Assembly (NCBI GenBank): GCA_025359105.1
Contig: JANYHK010000145.1
Location: forward strand, 1-53,311
Reading direction: 5' to 3'
Length of the DNA stretch: 53,311 nucleotides
Origin: Myxococcales bacterium
Lineage (GTDB): Bacteria > Myxococcota_A > Polyangia > Polyangiales > Polyangiaceae
The notes under the pieces are model-generated. The model saw only the letters and a list, made by a program, of their open reading frames with translations. It was not told the DNA's origin and ran no database searches. Positions 37,327-48,022 of this stretch are shown in pieces. Made by a program: the position numbers and the translations under genes. Position 1 is the first letter of the stretch. Every line of letters starts with the position of its first letter.

Positions 37327-37989
37327 ATGACCGAGGCCGAAGCAAAACCCCGCCGCCCGCGTCCGTACGAGGACGCGCCGCGCCTCCCGGAAGGGGACCT
37401 TGTCGATGCGCGCACGCTGGTGCGCGGCGAGTGGCTCGAGATCGAGGTCGGGCCCGGGCGTGGCGGGTTCATGTTCGAGCGCGCCGTCGCCGCGCCGCAC
37501 GCCGGCCTCATCGGCCTCGAGGTGCGCCGCAAGTGGGCGGCGATCGTCGACGCGCGCCTCGCCAAGCACGGCCTCGCGCCGCGCGCCCGCGTCTTCGCCG
37601 AGGACGCCAAGTCCGCGCTCGGACGCCTGCGTCCGAGCGGCGGCTTCAGGGTCGCGTACCTGCATTTCCCCGATCCGTGGTGGAAGAAGCGGCACACCAA
37701 GCGCCTGGTGATGGGCGACGTGTTCCTGGAACAGATCGCCCGCCTCCTCGAGCCGGGCGGCGAGCTGTACGTGCAGACCGACGTGGAGGAGCGCGCTGCA
37801 GAGTACGAGGACCAGATCCTCGCGTGCGGTCTCTACGATCCGGCCGGCGACGCGCCGGGCAGCCCGCGCATGGCGGAGAACCCGTACGGCGCGCGAAGCC
37901 CGCGTGAGCACCGCGCGATCAAGGACGGTCTGCCGGTGAACCGGCTGCGTTTCGTGCGTCGCGCGGCCGCTGCTCCTACCGGACCTTGA
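37327..37989 (+). CDS. trmB: tRNA (guanine-N7-)-methyltransferase
   Basis: This 220-residue enzyme methylates G46 of tRNA using S-adenosylmethionine. It contains E-V-G-P-G-R-G-G-F (SAM loop), G-L-E-V-R-R-K-W and F-P-D-P-W-W-K-K-R-H-T-K-R, the TrmB signature with the catalytic Asp region, plus T-D-V-E-E-R-A near the end. The start is ATG at 37327, 21 bases after the TolB-like gene. Its last 14 bases overlap the convergent amylase-like gene. Confidence 0.95.
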   Translation: MTEAEAKPRRPRPYEDAPRLPEGDLVDARTLVRGEWLEIEVGPGRGGFMFERAVAAPHAGLIGLEVRRKWAAIVDARLAKHGLAPRARVFAEDAKSALGRLRPSGGFRVAYLHFPDPWWKKRHTKRLVMGDVFLEQIARLLEPGGELYVQTDVEERAAEYEDQILACGLYDPAGDAPGSPRMAENPYGARSPREHRAIKDGLPVNRLRFVRRAAAAPTGP

Positions 37990-39610
37990 ACACCGCGGAG
38001 CCGGCGCCGGGAACCGTCAGGCGAGCGCTCGCGCCGGCGACCGTGAGCGCCGCGTTCCCCCAGACGAGCTCACCCGCACGCATGACCTCGGTCGCGGCGA
38101 CGCTCCCTTCCTGCGGATCCTCCGAGAGGCTCACGACGACGAGGTACGCCTCCTCCGCGTTTTTCCGGACGAACGCGAGCAAAGCGGGGTTGTCGACGTC
38201 GAGCATCACCAGGTCTCCGGTGCCCCAAACCGCGTGCCCGCGCCGGAACGCGAGGAGCTGGCGGTAGAACGTCAGCATCGAGCTCGGGTCGGCGTCTTCG
38301 ATCTCTACGTTCGTCTCGTCGGCGGCTTCGCCGAAGTCCAGCCACGGCTTCGGCGACGTGGTGAAGCCGTGGCCGGGCGCCCGCGTCCACGCCATCGGGG
38401 TGCGCGCCGAGTCGCGCGTATCGACGACGACGCCGCTCCCCGCGCGGAGGCCGAGCTCTTCGCCGTAGTAGACGAACGGCGTGGCTTTCGTGAACATCGA
38501 GATCTCCGCGGCGCGGCGGTACTTCCACGCGACGCCCCGCGCGATCGTCCACGCGCGCTGCACGTCGTGCGAGCCGATGAGCGAGGCGTCCTGGGCGCCC
38601 GGCGGGTACCCCGTCGCCGCCGTGCTCAGCGCGTCGAACGCGATCTTGCGGCTGCCTCCGTTGAACGCGAGCCCCCAGAAGTAGCCGTACGGAAAATCGA
38701 AGGCCATGTGGAACATGTCCTTCCCGCTCCCGAAGTACGGCGTCACGCTCGTGATCTTCGACTCGGCGACCATCGCGCGATCGGGGTACCGGTCGAGCAC
38801 GCCACGGAGCTGGCGAATGTAGTCCAGCGTCTCGGGGATCATGTCGCACCCGGTCGCGCTCTCGACGAGCAAGCCGATGACGTCGCAGCGGAACCCGTCG
38901 ACGCCCTTGTCGAGCCAGAATTTCGCTGTGTCGAGCGTCTCCTTCACGACGGCGGGGTTCCGGTAGTTGAGATCCGGCTGCTGCGGATAGAAGCGGTGGA
39001 AGTAGTACTGGTTTCGCGCCGGCTCGAGAGTCCACGCCTGCTCGCCGAATTGCGGACCGTACGTACCGCACCCGATGTCGGCGCGCGACGGCGTGTCGGA
39101 CCACACGTACCAGTCGGCGTGCGCGCTCGTCTTGCTCGCGCGCGAGTCCTTGAACCAGGCGTGCTGGTCGGAGGTGTGGTTCAAGACGAGATCGACGAGC
39201 ACGCGGATCTTCTTCGCGTGCGCGGCGGCGAGGAAGGCCTCGAACGCCGCCATGTCGCCGTAGTCGGGGTTGATCGCGCGGTAATCGGCGATGTCGTAGC
39301 CCGAGTCCTTGAAGGGGGTCGGCATGATCGGCATGAGCCAGATGGCATCCACGCCGAGCGTTTTCAGGTAATCGAGCTTCGACGTGAGCCCAGGCAGGTC
39401 GCCGATGCCGTCGCCGTTGGTGTCGGACATCGAGCGCACGTAAGCCTCGTAGACGACGGCGTGGCGGTACCAGTCGGGGCCGGTGAGGAGCTGATCGGCG
39501 CGCGCGTCTTGCTCCGGCGTTGCGTGCGTGGGCAGCGCCGCGGCAGGCGCCGCGCCCCTCGTGGACGAGCACGCCAGGGCGAGGGCGAGGACCGGGAGCA
39601 CCTTCCGCAT
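37976..39610 (-). CDS. GH13 alpha-amylase-family lipoprotein
   Basis: This 544-residue protein has a signal peptide with Cys in A-L-A-L-A-C near residue 14, then a GH13 barrel. The four conserved regions are D-L-V-L-N-H, G-F-R-C-D-V-I-G (nucleophile Asp), M-V-A-E-S-K (acid/base Glu) and I-G-S-H-D-V (third Asp), so it should be active. The set resembles alpha-glucosidase and trehalose-synthase subgroups more than classical amylase. As a lipoprotein it probably degrades alpha-glucans at the cell surface. The ATG at 39610 is divergent from the P450 gene 47 bases away. Confidence 0.92.
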   Translation of the reverse strand: MRKVLPVLALALACSSTRGAAPAAALPTHATPEQDARADQLLTGPDWYRHAVVYEAYVRSMSDTNGDGIGDLPGLTSKLDYLKTLGVDAIWLMPIMPTPFKDSGYDIADYRAINPDYGDMAAFEAFLAAAHAKKIRVLVDLVLNHTSDQHAWFKDSRASKTSAHADWYVWSDTPSRADIGCGTYGPQFGEQAWTLEPARNQYYFHRFYPQQPDLNYRNPAVVKETLDTAKFWLDKGVDGFRCDVIGLLVESATGCDMIPETLDYIRQLRGVLDRYPDRAMVAESKITSVTPYFGSGKDMFHMAFDFPYGYFWGLAFNGGSRKIAFDALSTAATGYPPGAQDASLIGSHDVQRAWTIARGVAWKYRRAAEISMFTKATPFVYYGEELGLRAGSGVVVDTRDSARTPMAWTRAPGHGFTTSPKPWLDFGEAADETNVEIEDADPSSMLTFYRQLLAFRRGHAVWGTGDLVMLDVDNPALLAFVRKNAEEAYLVVVSLSEDPQEGSVAATEVMRAGELVWGNAALTVAGASARLTVPGAGSAVFKVR

Positions 39611-39657
39611 CGGCCGAGTGTAGTCGCACGAGGCCCGCGGGCAGTAGCATCTCCGCC

Positions 39658-41421
39658 ATGGCGAACGGTCCTTTAGGCGTCGAAGAGGCTTCGAACTTCC
39701 GGAAGGTCGTCGCTTCGGGCGATATCCAAGGCGACGGACCGCACGCGATCGCGGCAGGTGGCGCCGACCTCGTCCTCGTCCGCACAAAGTCGGGCCCTCG
39801 CGTCTTCGAGGGGCGCTGCCCGCACCAAGGGGCGCTCCTCGGGGAGGGGGAGCTCGAGGGCGGTGATCTCGTTTGCCGCAACCACCGCTGGCGCTTCGAC
39901 GCGGGGACCGGCCAGAGGAAGGGGGGGCCCGAATGCCTCCGCGCCTGCCCGGTGCGTGGGGCGGAGGGCGCGCTCGAGGTCGACGTCTCGCCGCTCGCGC
40001 GCGATCGCGCGACGCAAAAACCCACCCGCCGCATCGAGGACCTACCGGGGCCACGTCGGCTCCCGTTCTTCGGCAATTTCCTCGATCTGCAGCCCGCGCG
40101 CATGCACGAGGTCTTCGAGGAGTGGGCCACCAAGTACGGGCCGATGCTCCGCATCTCGCTCGGCGCCCGTCAGGTCATCGTCCTCTCCGATCCCAAGCTG
40201 GCCGAGCCGCTTTTCCGCGGCCGCCCCGAGACGTACCGCCGCATGTCGCCCGTCGAGCAGATCTTCGCCGAGATGTACGCGGCTGGCGTCTTCTCCGCCG
40301 AGGGAGAGTCGTGGCGCGCGCAGCGCCGGCTCGCGATGGAGGCGCTCTCGCAGCGCCACCTTCGCGGCTTCTACCCGACGCTCGAGAACGTCGCGCATCG
40401 CCTCCACCGCCGGTGGACGAAGGCGGCCGAGGGCGGAGAGACCCTCGATCTGGCCGAGGAGCTGAAGCGCTTCACCGTCGACGTCACGACGCTCCTGGTG
40501 TTCGGGCACGATCTGGACACGCTCGAGGGCAAGGACGACGACGTCATCCAACGCCACCTCGAGCTCGTTTTTCCGGCGTTTCATCGCCGCCTGAACTCGG
40601 TCTTCCCTTACTGGCGCTACTTCCGCCTCCCGCAGGACCGCCGCCTCGATCACGCGCTCGCCGAGCTGCACGCGTGGCTCACGGAGGTGATCTCCGGCAC
40701 GAAGAAGAAGCTGGCGGACGATCCGTCACGCGCCGCGAAGCCCGCGAACTTCATCGAGGCGATGCTGGCCGCGAAGGACGCGGAGGGGCAGCCGTTTCCC
40801 AACGACGTGATCTTCGGAAACGCGCTGACGATGCTCATCGCAGGCGAGGACACCACCGCCTACACGCTGGCGTGGGCAGTGCACCACCTCTGCGACGCGC
40901 CGGCGGCGTGGGCCGCCCTCCGCCGCGAAGCGGACGACGTTCTCGGTGCCGCCCTCGTCCCTGCCGATCTCGATGCCGCCAACCGCTTCCCGTTCGCGAC
41001 GGCGATCGCCAACGAGGCGATGCGCCTGCGCCCGGTCGCGCCGCACTTCTTCTTCGAGCCGAACGAGGACGTCGTGGTGGGCGACGTCGCCGTCCCTCGC
41101 GGCACCGGCATCGTCGCCTTGACCCGCTTCCCCACGCGCGACGCCGCGCGCTTCTACGAGCCGCTCGCGTTCCGGCCGGAGCGGTGGCTCGACGCTGGCG
41201 CGAGCGGCAAGGCTCACGACGCGGCCGCGCACGTGCCCTTCGGCTCGGGCCCCCGCATCTGCCCGGGGCGCACGCTGGCCCTCGTCGAGATGCGGGTCGT
41301 CCTCGCGATGCTCGCGCGGAGCTTCGACGTCGAGCGCGTCGGCCGCCCGGAGGACGTCAAGGAGGTCCTGGCCTTCACGCTCGTCCCGGAGGGTCTCCGT
41401 GTGCGGTTGAAGAAGCGGTAG
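39658..41421 (+). CDS. Rieske [2Fe-2S]-cytochrome P450 fusion protein
   Basis: This 587-residue protein joins two redox domains in one frame. Residues about 10-112 form a Rieske domain: C54-P-H56, 16 residues, then C73-R-N-H76, all four cluster ligands present. After a short linker, L-P-G-P-R-R-L-P-F-F-G-N at 129-140 starts a P450. It has the I-helix A-G-E-D-T-T-A, the K-helix E-A-M-R, and the haem loop F-G-S-G-P-R-I-C-P-G with Cys535. Both sites are intact, there is no signal peptide, and no reductase or ferredoxin gene is adjacent. The Rieske part may pass electrons to the haem, which would be unusual. Frame, codon use and linker show no sign of an assembly join. The substrate is unknown. 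Confidence 0.93.
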   Translation: MANGPLGVEEASNFRKVVASGDIQGDGPHAIAAGGADLVLVRTKSGPRVFEGRCPHQGALLGEGELEGGDLVCRNHRWRFDAGTGQRKGGPECLRACPVRGAEGALEVDVSPLARDRATQKPTRRIEDLPGPRRLPFFGNFLDLQPARMHEVFEEWATKYGPMLRISLGARQVIVLSDPKLAEPLFRGRPETYRRMSPVEQIFAEMYAAGVFSAEGESWRAQRRLAMEALSQRHLRGFYPTLENVAHRLHRRWTKAAEGGETLDLAEELKRFTVDVTTLLVFGHDLDTLEGKDDDVIQRHLELVFPAFHRRLNSVFPYWRYFRLPQDRRLDHALAELHAWLTEVISGTKKKLADDPSRAAKPANFIEAMLAAKDAEGQPFPNDVIFGNALTMLIAGEDTTAYTLAWAVHHLCDAPAAWAALRREADDVLGAALVPADLDAANRFPFATAIANEAMRLRPVAPHFFFEPNEDVVVGDVAVPRGTGIVALTRFPTRDAARFYEPLAFRPERWLDAGASGKAHDAAAHVPFGSGPRICPGRTLALVEMRVVLAMLARSFDVERVGRPEDVKEVLAFTLVPEGLRVRLKKR

Positions 41422-41426
41422 CCGGA

Positions 41427-42890
41427 TCACTTCAGGGGCAGCACCAGCGGCGGCAGCGGCGTCTGCGCGAAATCGAAGTCGTTGATGAGGTCGCCCTTGA
41501 GGAGGTTCTCGCGCACGGTCGGCCGCGAGTCCTTGCGACCGTCGGTCGCCGGGTCGAGCCGCTGCCCGCCGAGGAAGACGTCCTCGATGAACTTCAGATA
41601 CGCGTCGTGGCTCAACACCTGGTGGTCGATCGTCCCCTTCTTGACCCACGGGCTGATGACGAGCCCGGGCACGCGGAGGCCGTAGCCGCCGTCGTCTACC
41701 TTGGGGGGCGCCACGTGATCGTAGAATCCGCCCCAGTCGTCCCAGGTCAAGAAGATGACCGTGGAGCTCCAGAGAGGGCTCTTCATGATCGTGTTGATGA
41801 GCGCGGTGACGTAGCCCTGCCCGGCGCTCACGAGGCTCGCGGGATGCTCGCTCACGATGCCGGCGGGGGCGATCCACGAAACCGCCGGGAGCTTGCCGGT
41901 CGCGACGTCCTGGTAGAAGGCGTCCATCTCGACGATGTTGCCGGTCTCGCCGTCCTCCTTCACGGTGTCGAACTGTGGCAGCACGTTCCAGATGCTCGGC
42001 ACCTTCGCGTTGATCTGGGTCGGCTGGCAGTCGTCGGGATCGCCACCGCAGTGCGGATCGTCCCCCTCGCCGAGGTAGTACTTCCAGCTGACGCCGGCGT
42101 GGTGCAAGAGGTAGGTGATGTCCGTCCAGGGGTATTCGTTGCCGGGCCCCGCCGGCTTGCCGTTACCGGGCGCCGTGAGCTCGGTCGTGCACGTCGACGG
42201 ATCGTTCGGCGTCGTGCAGCGCGCGGACCAGCCGCTCACCATGTAGAGGTGCTGCGGGAAGCTCCACGAGGCGTTGGGCTGGAACATGTGATCGTTCAAC
42301 ACGAAATTCTGCGCGTACGCCCAGTAGTTCGGGATCTCCTGCTCGGTGTGGAAGCCCATCACGTCGACGAGGGTGCCGTTGACGCAGTTGGGATCGTTCG
42401 GATCGGCGCAGCCCTTCTTGCCGACCTCGGCGTTGGCGATGAAGCCGTCCATCTTGCCGTTGCCGATGCAGAGGATCGCGTTCTTCGCGCCGTGCGGGCC
42501 GCCGTAGTTCTTGTCCGTCGTCAGGTGGAACGGGCGTACGCAGGCGCCGGCGTCGGAGTTCGGATCGGGAAGGCACGGCGCGAAGCCGCCGTCGGCCTCG
42601 CGCGGGATGCCCTCGGCGCCGGGGTACGTGCCGAAGTAGTGATCGAAGGAGCGGTTCTCCTGCATGATCACGATGACGTGCTGGATTTTGCCGGCGCCGA
42701 TCGCTCCGTCGCTGCCGGCATCGCCCGCGTCGCCGCCCGGTCCGGGTTCCGCGCCGCTCGCCGCGTCGCTCGCCTCGTCGCCCGCGTCGACGCCGTCGCC
42801 CCCGGAGCTCTGGCTGCCGCCGCAGCGGGTGAGCAGCACCGCCGCCACGGCGCACGCGGCGACGCCGGAAATCCGATGAATGGGTCGCAT
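41427..42890 (-). CDS. Phosphoesterase family (PlcC/acid phosphatase-type) lipoprotein
   Basis: This 487-residue exported protein has a signal peptide with lipobox-like Cys (L-L-T-R-C near residue 23) and an Asp/Ala/Gly linker. Then come [14 protein letters not shown], the family metal-site motif, and later [15 protein letters not shown] and L-V-I-S-P-W-V. These define the phosphoesterase family that includes non-haemolytic phospholipase C and acid phosphatase A. It probably hydrolyses phosphoesters outside the cytoplasm. GGAGG precedes the ATG at 42890. It converges with the P450 gene, with only 5 bases between the ends. Confidence 0.93.
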   Translation of the reverse strand: MRPIHRISGVAACAVAAVLLTRCGGSQSSGGDGVDAGDEASDAASGAEPGPGGDAGDAGSDGAIGAGKIQHVIVIMQENRSFDHYFGTYPGAEGIPREADGGFAPCLPDPNSDAGACVRPFHLTTDKNYGGPHGAKNAILCIGNGKMDGFIANAEVGKKGCADPNDPNCVNGTLVDVMGFHTEQEIPNYWAYAQNFVLNDHMFQPNASWSFPQHLYMVSGWSARCTTPNDPSTCTTELTAPGNGKPAGPGNEYPWTDITYLLHHAGVSWKYYLGEGDDPHCGGDPDDCQPTQINAKVPSIWNVLPQFDTVKEDGETGNIVEMDAFYQDVATGKLPAVSWIAPAGIVSEHPASLVSAGQGYVTALINTIMKSPLWSSTVIFLTWDDWGGFYDHVAPPKVDDGGYGLRVPGLVISPWVKKGTIDHQVLSHDAYLKFIEDVFLGGQRLDPATDGRKDSRPTVRENLLKGDLINDFDFAQTPLPPLVLPLK

Positions 42891-43069
42891 GGTCGCCTCC
42901 GACGTCCGGCAGAGCAAGGTCCGCGCCGGCGACGAACTGCGGTGATTCGCCGTCATCCGCGTGCGGTGGACGGTCGACTGGACCCGCCGACGTCCACCCG
43001 GCGAGGTCCACACGGCGCGCCGGTTGCGCGGAGCGCCGACTTGGGATGATCTTGCTCGGTGGAGGCACC

Positions 43070-43444
43070 ATGTCCGAAGACGAGCGCCGAATCGCGTCGC
43101 GACACGACGCTGTCGTGGTCGTAGAGGTCGCGACGGGAGAGAAGGCAGGCCGGTTCGGAGTGACGCGAAACGCGAGCGCGCGCGGCTTCCTCTTCGCGAC
43201 GCGGACGCGCTTCACGGCGGGGGATCGTGTGGAGCTGACGCTTCACGGCAAGGTGGAGACCGTGTCGATGCACGCGCGCGTCATCCGCGTGGACGAGACC
43301 CCCCAGGACGAGTCGTGGCGCTACCGCGTCGCCGTGGAGGTCGACGAGGACCTCCCGGAGGCGCTCCTCGAAGAGGGAATGAGCTTTGCCGCGCGCGCGC
43401 TCGATCGCATCTCGAACCGGCCGCCGCCCGGCGCGGCTTCGTAG
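43070..43444 (+). CDS. PilZ-domain protein, predicted cyclic-di-GMP receptor
   Basis: This 124-residue single-domain protein has the two PilZ binding motifs: R-R-I-A-S-R near residue 5 (R-x-x-x-R) and N-A-S-A-R-G near residue 36 (N-x-S-x-x-G). It is thus expected to bind cyclic di-GMP in the cytoplasm. GGAGG lies 4 bases upstream of the ATG at 43070, so I preferred this over the ATG at 43046. It converges with the PEGA-kinase gene, 20 bases apart, but they are on opposite strands. Confidence 0.92.
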   Translation: MSEDERRIASRHDAVVVVEVATGEKAGRFGVTRNASARGFLFATRTRFTAGDRVELTLHGKVETVSMHARVIRVDETPQDESWRYRVAVEVDEDLPEALLEEGMSFAARALDRISNRPPPGAAS

Positions 43445-43464
43445 TCTTCTCGTGGGTCGCGGCG

Positions 43465-45489
<2,025 letters not shown>

Positions 45490-45509
45490 GACTCCTCGGC
45501 AGGCCACGT

Positions 45510-45541
45510 CATCGACGTGCACAGGGATGAGCACGTCGATG
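45510..45541. promoter_or_regulatory. Perfect 11-base inverted repeat upstream of the PEGA-kinase
   Basis: CATCGACGTGC (45510-45520) and GCACGTCGATG (45531-45541) are exact reverse complements around a 10-base loop. The repeat ends 21 bases before the kinase ATG. As DNA it could bind a dimeric repressor; as RNA it would form a stable hairpin just upstream of the ribosome-binding site. The rest of the gap to 45781 holds no convincing gene. Confidence 0.55.
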
Positions 45542-45780
45542 TCCGGATGCTCTTCGGAGGGCGCTTCCCCTGAAGATCCCGGGTCTTTTGAACCGTAGAC
45601 TGCCCCCGCTACCTGGTCAATTGTGACGGGGATGAGGGAGTTCGGCTTTTCCATGGACGAGGTTGGGGGGGCCCTGCCCCGGCCGAAAGGTGTTCGCGTC
45701 ATTGCCTGGGACGGGCGCCGACTCATACGTGCCCGCGGGGCAAAGCCTTTCCTGGAACTTCCTGGTAAAGCTTTCCTTCG

Positions 45781-47103
45781 ATGCTTGCGATGGCGCTCGT
45801 CCTGGCGCTCCCTTTTGCCAAGGGGCCCTACCTTCAGGAGCTCGGGCAAAACGGCGTCACCGTGCGGGTCGAGGTCGAGCCACCGCAGCCCGTCAGCCTC
45901 GAGATCGCCATGCCGCGGCTCCCCGGAGCGGTCGCCGGCGCGGCGGACGGAGCGGGCCCCGCCACCCGCCGCGTCGAGAGCAAGGAGGCCAAGGCCTTCC
46001 ACACCCTCCGCGTCGACACGCTCGATCCCGCCCACAGGTATGCGTACACGGTGCGAGCTGGCGCCGCCGCGCAGGGGGGAACCTTCACGACGGCGCCGAA
46101 GAACGACGCGAAGGGCCCGTTCACCTTCCTGGTTTACGGCGACAACCGCAGCGATCCGGTCGCCCACGCCTCGGTCGTGCGCGCGATGCAGCAGTCGCCG
46201 AGCGACTTCTTGCTCAACACCGGCGACTACGTGGAGGACGGGCGCGAGGCGAGCGACTGGCAGCAGTTCTTCGACGTCGAGGCGCCCCTGCTTCGCGACC
46301 GGTGCATGTTCGGCTGCGTCGGCAACCACGAGCTCATCGAGCGCGCTGGCGACACCTACCTCCGCTACCTCGGCCCGACGGTCGATCCGGCGAAGGAGCT
46401 GCCTCGCCTCTATGGCTCGTTTCGCTGGCAAAATACGCGCTTCTTCTTGCTCAACGGGCAGGACACGTTCGACTCGGGCGCCGAGATCGACTGGCTGAAG
46501 GGGGCGCTCGACGCGGCCACCAAGGAGCCGGGCCTCGCGTGGCGCATCGCCGTCGTCCACTTCGGCTACCGCTCCGCCGGGCCGCACGGCGACAACCCGC
46601 GGATGCTCTCGGCGGGCGTGGACCGCCTGCTCAAGGAGAAGAAGGTCGACCTCGTCTTCTCCGGCCACGACCACATCTACGAGCGCGGCGAAGAGAAGGG
46701 GATGCGCTACGTCGTGTCCGGCGGCGGCGGCGCGCCGCTCTACCGGGTGAAGCAGCCGCTCCCGAGCACGCGCAAGGTCGAGCCCGCGTACCACTACCTC
46801 TCCGTCGAGATAAGCGAAGGGGCGGTGAAGCTCGTCGCGAAGCGGGTCGATGGCTCGATCCTCGACACGTGCAGCTTCGGGACGAAGCCGGGATGGGACT
46901 GCGACGCGCCCGCGCCGCCGGTCGGCACGCCCGCATCCTCCCCGCCCGCCGCGGCCGCCGCGTCGACGCCGGCACGCGCGCCGTCGTCGATGTGCGGATG
47001 CGCGGCGAACGGCGGTGCCGCAGGGGCCGCCCCGTTCGCGTCGCTCGGGCTCCTCGGGGTCCTCTTCGCGCGCCGCCGTCGCGCCGCCCACTCACGCGCC
47101 TAG
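45781..47103 (+). CDS. Metallophosphoesterase with MYXO-CTERM-like sorting tail
   Basis: This 440-residue exported enzyme has a short signal sequence, a fibronectin-like N-terminal domain as in purple acid phosphatases, and a calcineurin-like domain. The latter carries V-Y-G-D-N-R-S, L-N-T-G-D-Y-V-E-D-G, V-G-N-H-E-L, V-V-H-F-G and S-G-H-D-H-I-Y-E-R, so the two-metal site is complete. The last 35 residues contain M-C-G-C-A, a hydrophobic helix and A-R-R-R-R, the MYXO-CTERM pattern that directs proteins to the outer surface in myxobacteria. Two nearby ATG codons, at 45781 and 45790, differ little; the first is used. Confidence 0.9.
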   Translation: MLAMALVLALPFAKGPYLQELGQNGVTVRVEVEPPQPVSLEIAMPRLPGAVAGAADGAGPATRRVESKEAKAFHTLRVDTLDPAHRYAYTVRAGAAAQGGTFTTAPKNDAKGPFTFLVYGDNRSDPVAHASVVRAMQQSPSDFLLNTGDYVEDGREASDWQQFFDVEAPLLRDRCMFGCVGNHELIERAGDTYLRYLGPTVDPAKELPRLYGSFRWQNTRFFLLNGQDTFDSGAEIDWLKGALDAATKEPGLAWRIAVVHFGYRSAGPHGDNPRMLSAGVDRLLKEKKVDLVFSGHDHIYERGEEKGMRYVVSGGGGAPLYRVKQPLPSTRKVEPAYHYLSVEISEGAVKLVAKRVDGSILDTCSFGTKPGWDCDAPAPPVGTPASSPPAAAAASTPARAPSSMCGCAANGGAAGAAPFASLGLLGVLFARRRRAAHSRA

Positions 47104-47148
47104 CGAGTTCTTCGTCCTGCTCCGCACATTTTCGGTACTCTCGGGGCG

Positions 47149-47586
47149 ATGCGACTGCCCATCGCCTTGGCCCTCGCGCTCCTCGCGGGGTGCACCACGT
47201 ACCGCGACGATCTCTCGCGCGGCCAGACCGCGTTCGAGCAAAACAGCCACGAGCGCGCGCTCGCCATCTTTCGCGCGCTCGAGCCGGACACGTCGCACCT
47301 CGCGCCGCCGGAGCGCGCGCACTACGCGTACCTCCGCGGTATGACGGACTACCGCATCGGTTACCGCGCCGACGCGCGCCACTGGCTGCTCGTCGCGCAG
47401 TCGATGGACCTCGCGACCCCGGGCGTCCTCCCCGCCGATTGGAAGACGCGCCTTACCGAAGCGCTCGCCGAGCTGAACGACGCGGTCTACCAGGAGGGCA
47501 TCGAGTCGCTCTCGAACGCGCGCAAGGCGAAGACGGAAGAGCCCGCCGCCGAGGCGAAGAAGAAGAAGAGCGAAGACGAGCCGTAG
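47149..47586 (+). CDS. Small TPR-like lipoprotein
   Basis: This 145-residue protein has a lipobox (L-L-A-G-C near residue 15). Helices follow with the TPR spacing: R-G-Q-T-A-F-E-Q-N-S-H-E-R-A-L-A-I-F and Y-A-Y-L-R-G-M-T-D-Y-R-I-G-Y-R-A-D-A. It ends in a Lys/Glu-rich tail. It probably serves as an envelope scaffold. It follows the phosphatase gene by 45 bases on the same strand. Confidence 0.75.
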   Translation: MRLPIALALALLAGCTTYRDDLSRGQTAFEQNSHERALAIFRALEPDTSHLAPPERAHYAYLRGMTDYRIGYRADARHWLLVAQSMDLATPGVLPADWKTRLTEALAELNDAVYQEGIESLSNARKAKTEEPAAEAKKKKSEDEP

Positions 47587-47599
47587 GCGGCTGTCGCCG

Positions 47600-47794
47600 T
47601 CAGCGGCGGTAGCCGTGGCTCAGCTCGTTCAGGCGATCCTTCGCTTGCAGGCGAATTTTCTTCAGCTCCGCTGCGCGGACGAGGTCCTCCGGCGTCGCGT
47701 GGGCGCCGCGGCGATCCAGCTTCAGGATCTGCAAATCGAGCGTTCGGGTCGTGCTCACGAGCTCGCCAAGCGAGAGCCGAGTCATCTGTTTCAT
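47600..47794 (-). CDS. DUF465-like small helical protein
   Basis: This 64-residue protein is helical and charged, with the L-D-R-R-G segment and a run ending A-E-L-K-K-I-R-L-Q-A-K-D-R-L typical of the YdcH/DUF465 group, which forms small coiled-coil dimers. The strong GGAGGA site before the ATG at 47794 supports it as a real gene. It converges with the TPR lipoprotein, 13 bases apart. Its function is unknown. Confidence 0.75.
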   Translation of the reverse strand: MKQMTRLSLGELVSTTRTLDLQILKLDRRGAHATPEDLVRAAELKKIRLQAKDRLNELSHGYRR

Positions 47795-48022
47795 AGACGA
47801 TTCCTCCGAGGCTTTTCGTTGTCGCCGTACGTGCGTGCGGTTCTGTTCGCTCTACGTGCGCGTCCCCCTCTTCATTCCCCCCGCGCGAGAACCAACATGC
47901 GCTCGTCTCGGACGGATGCAACCCAGACCGCTCACGTCGAACGTTTGCATCGCCCGGTGCGCGCGTGTGCGAATGCCTGCGCAACGCCACGCGGCCCACG
48001 GAATTTGTGGTTAAATCGTGCG

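Noticed and set aside
45740-45780. Repeated AAAGC and TTTCCT words before the phosphatase gene
   Set aside because: The repeats are short and imperfect; chance is likely in this pyrimidine-rich leader.
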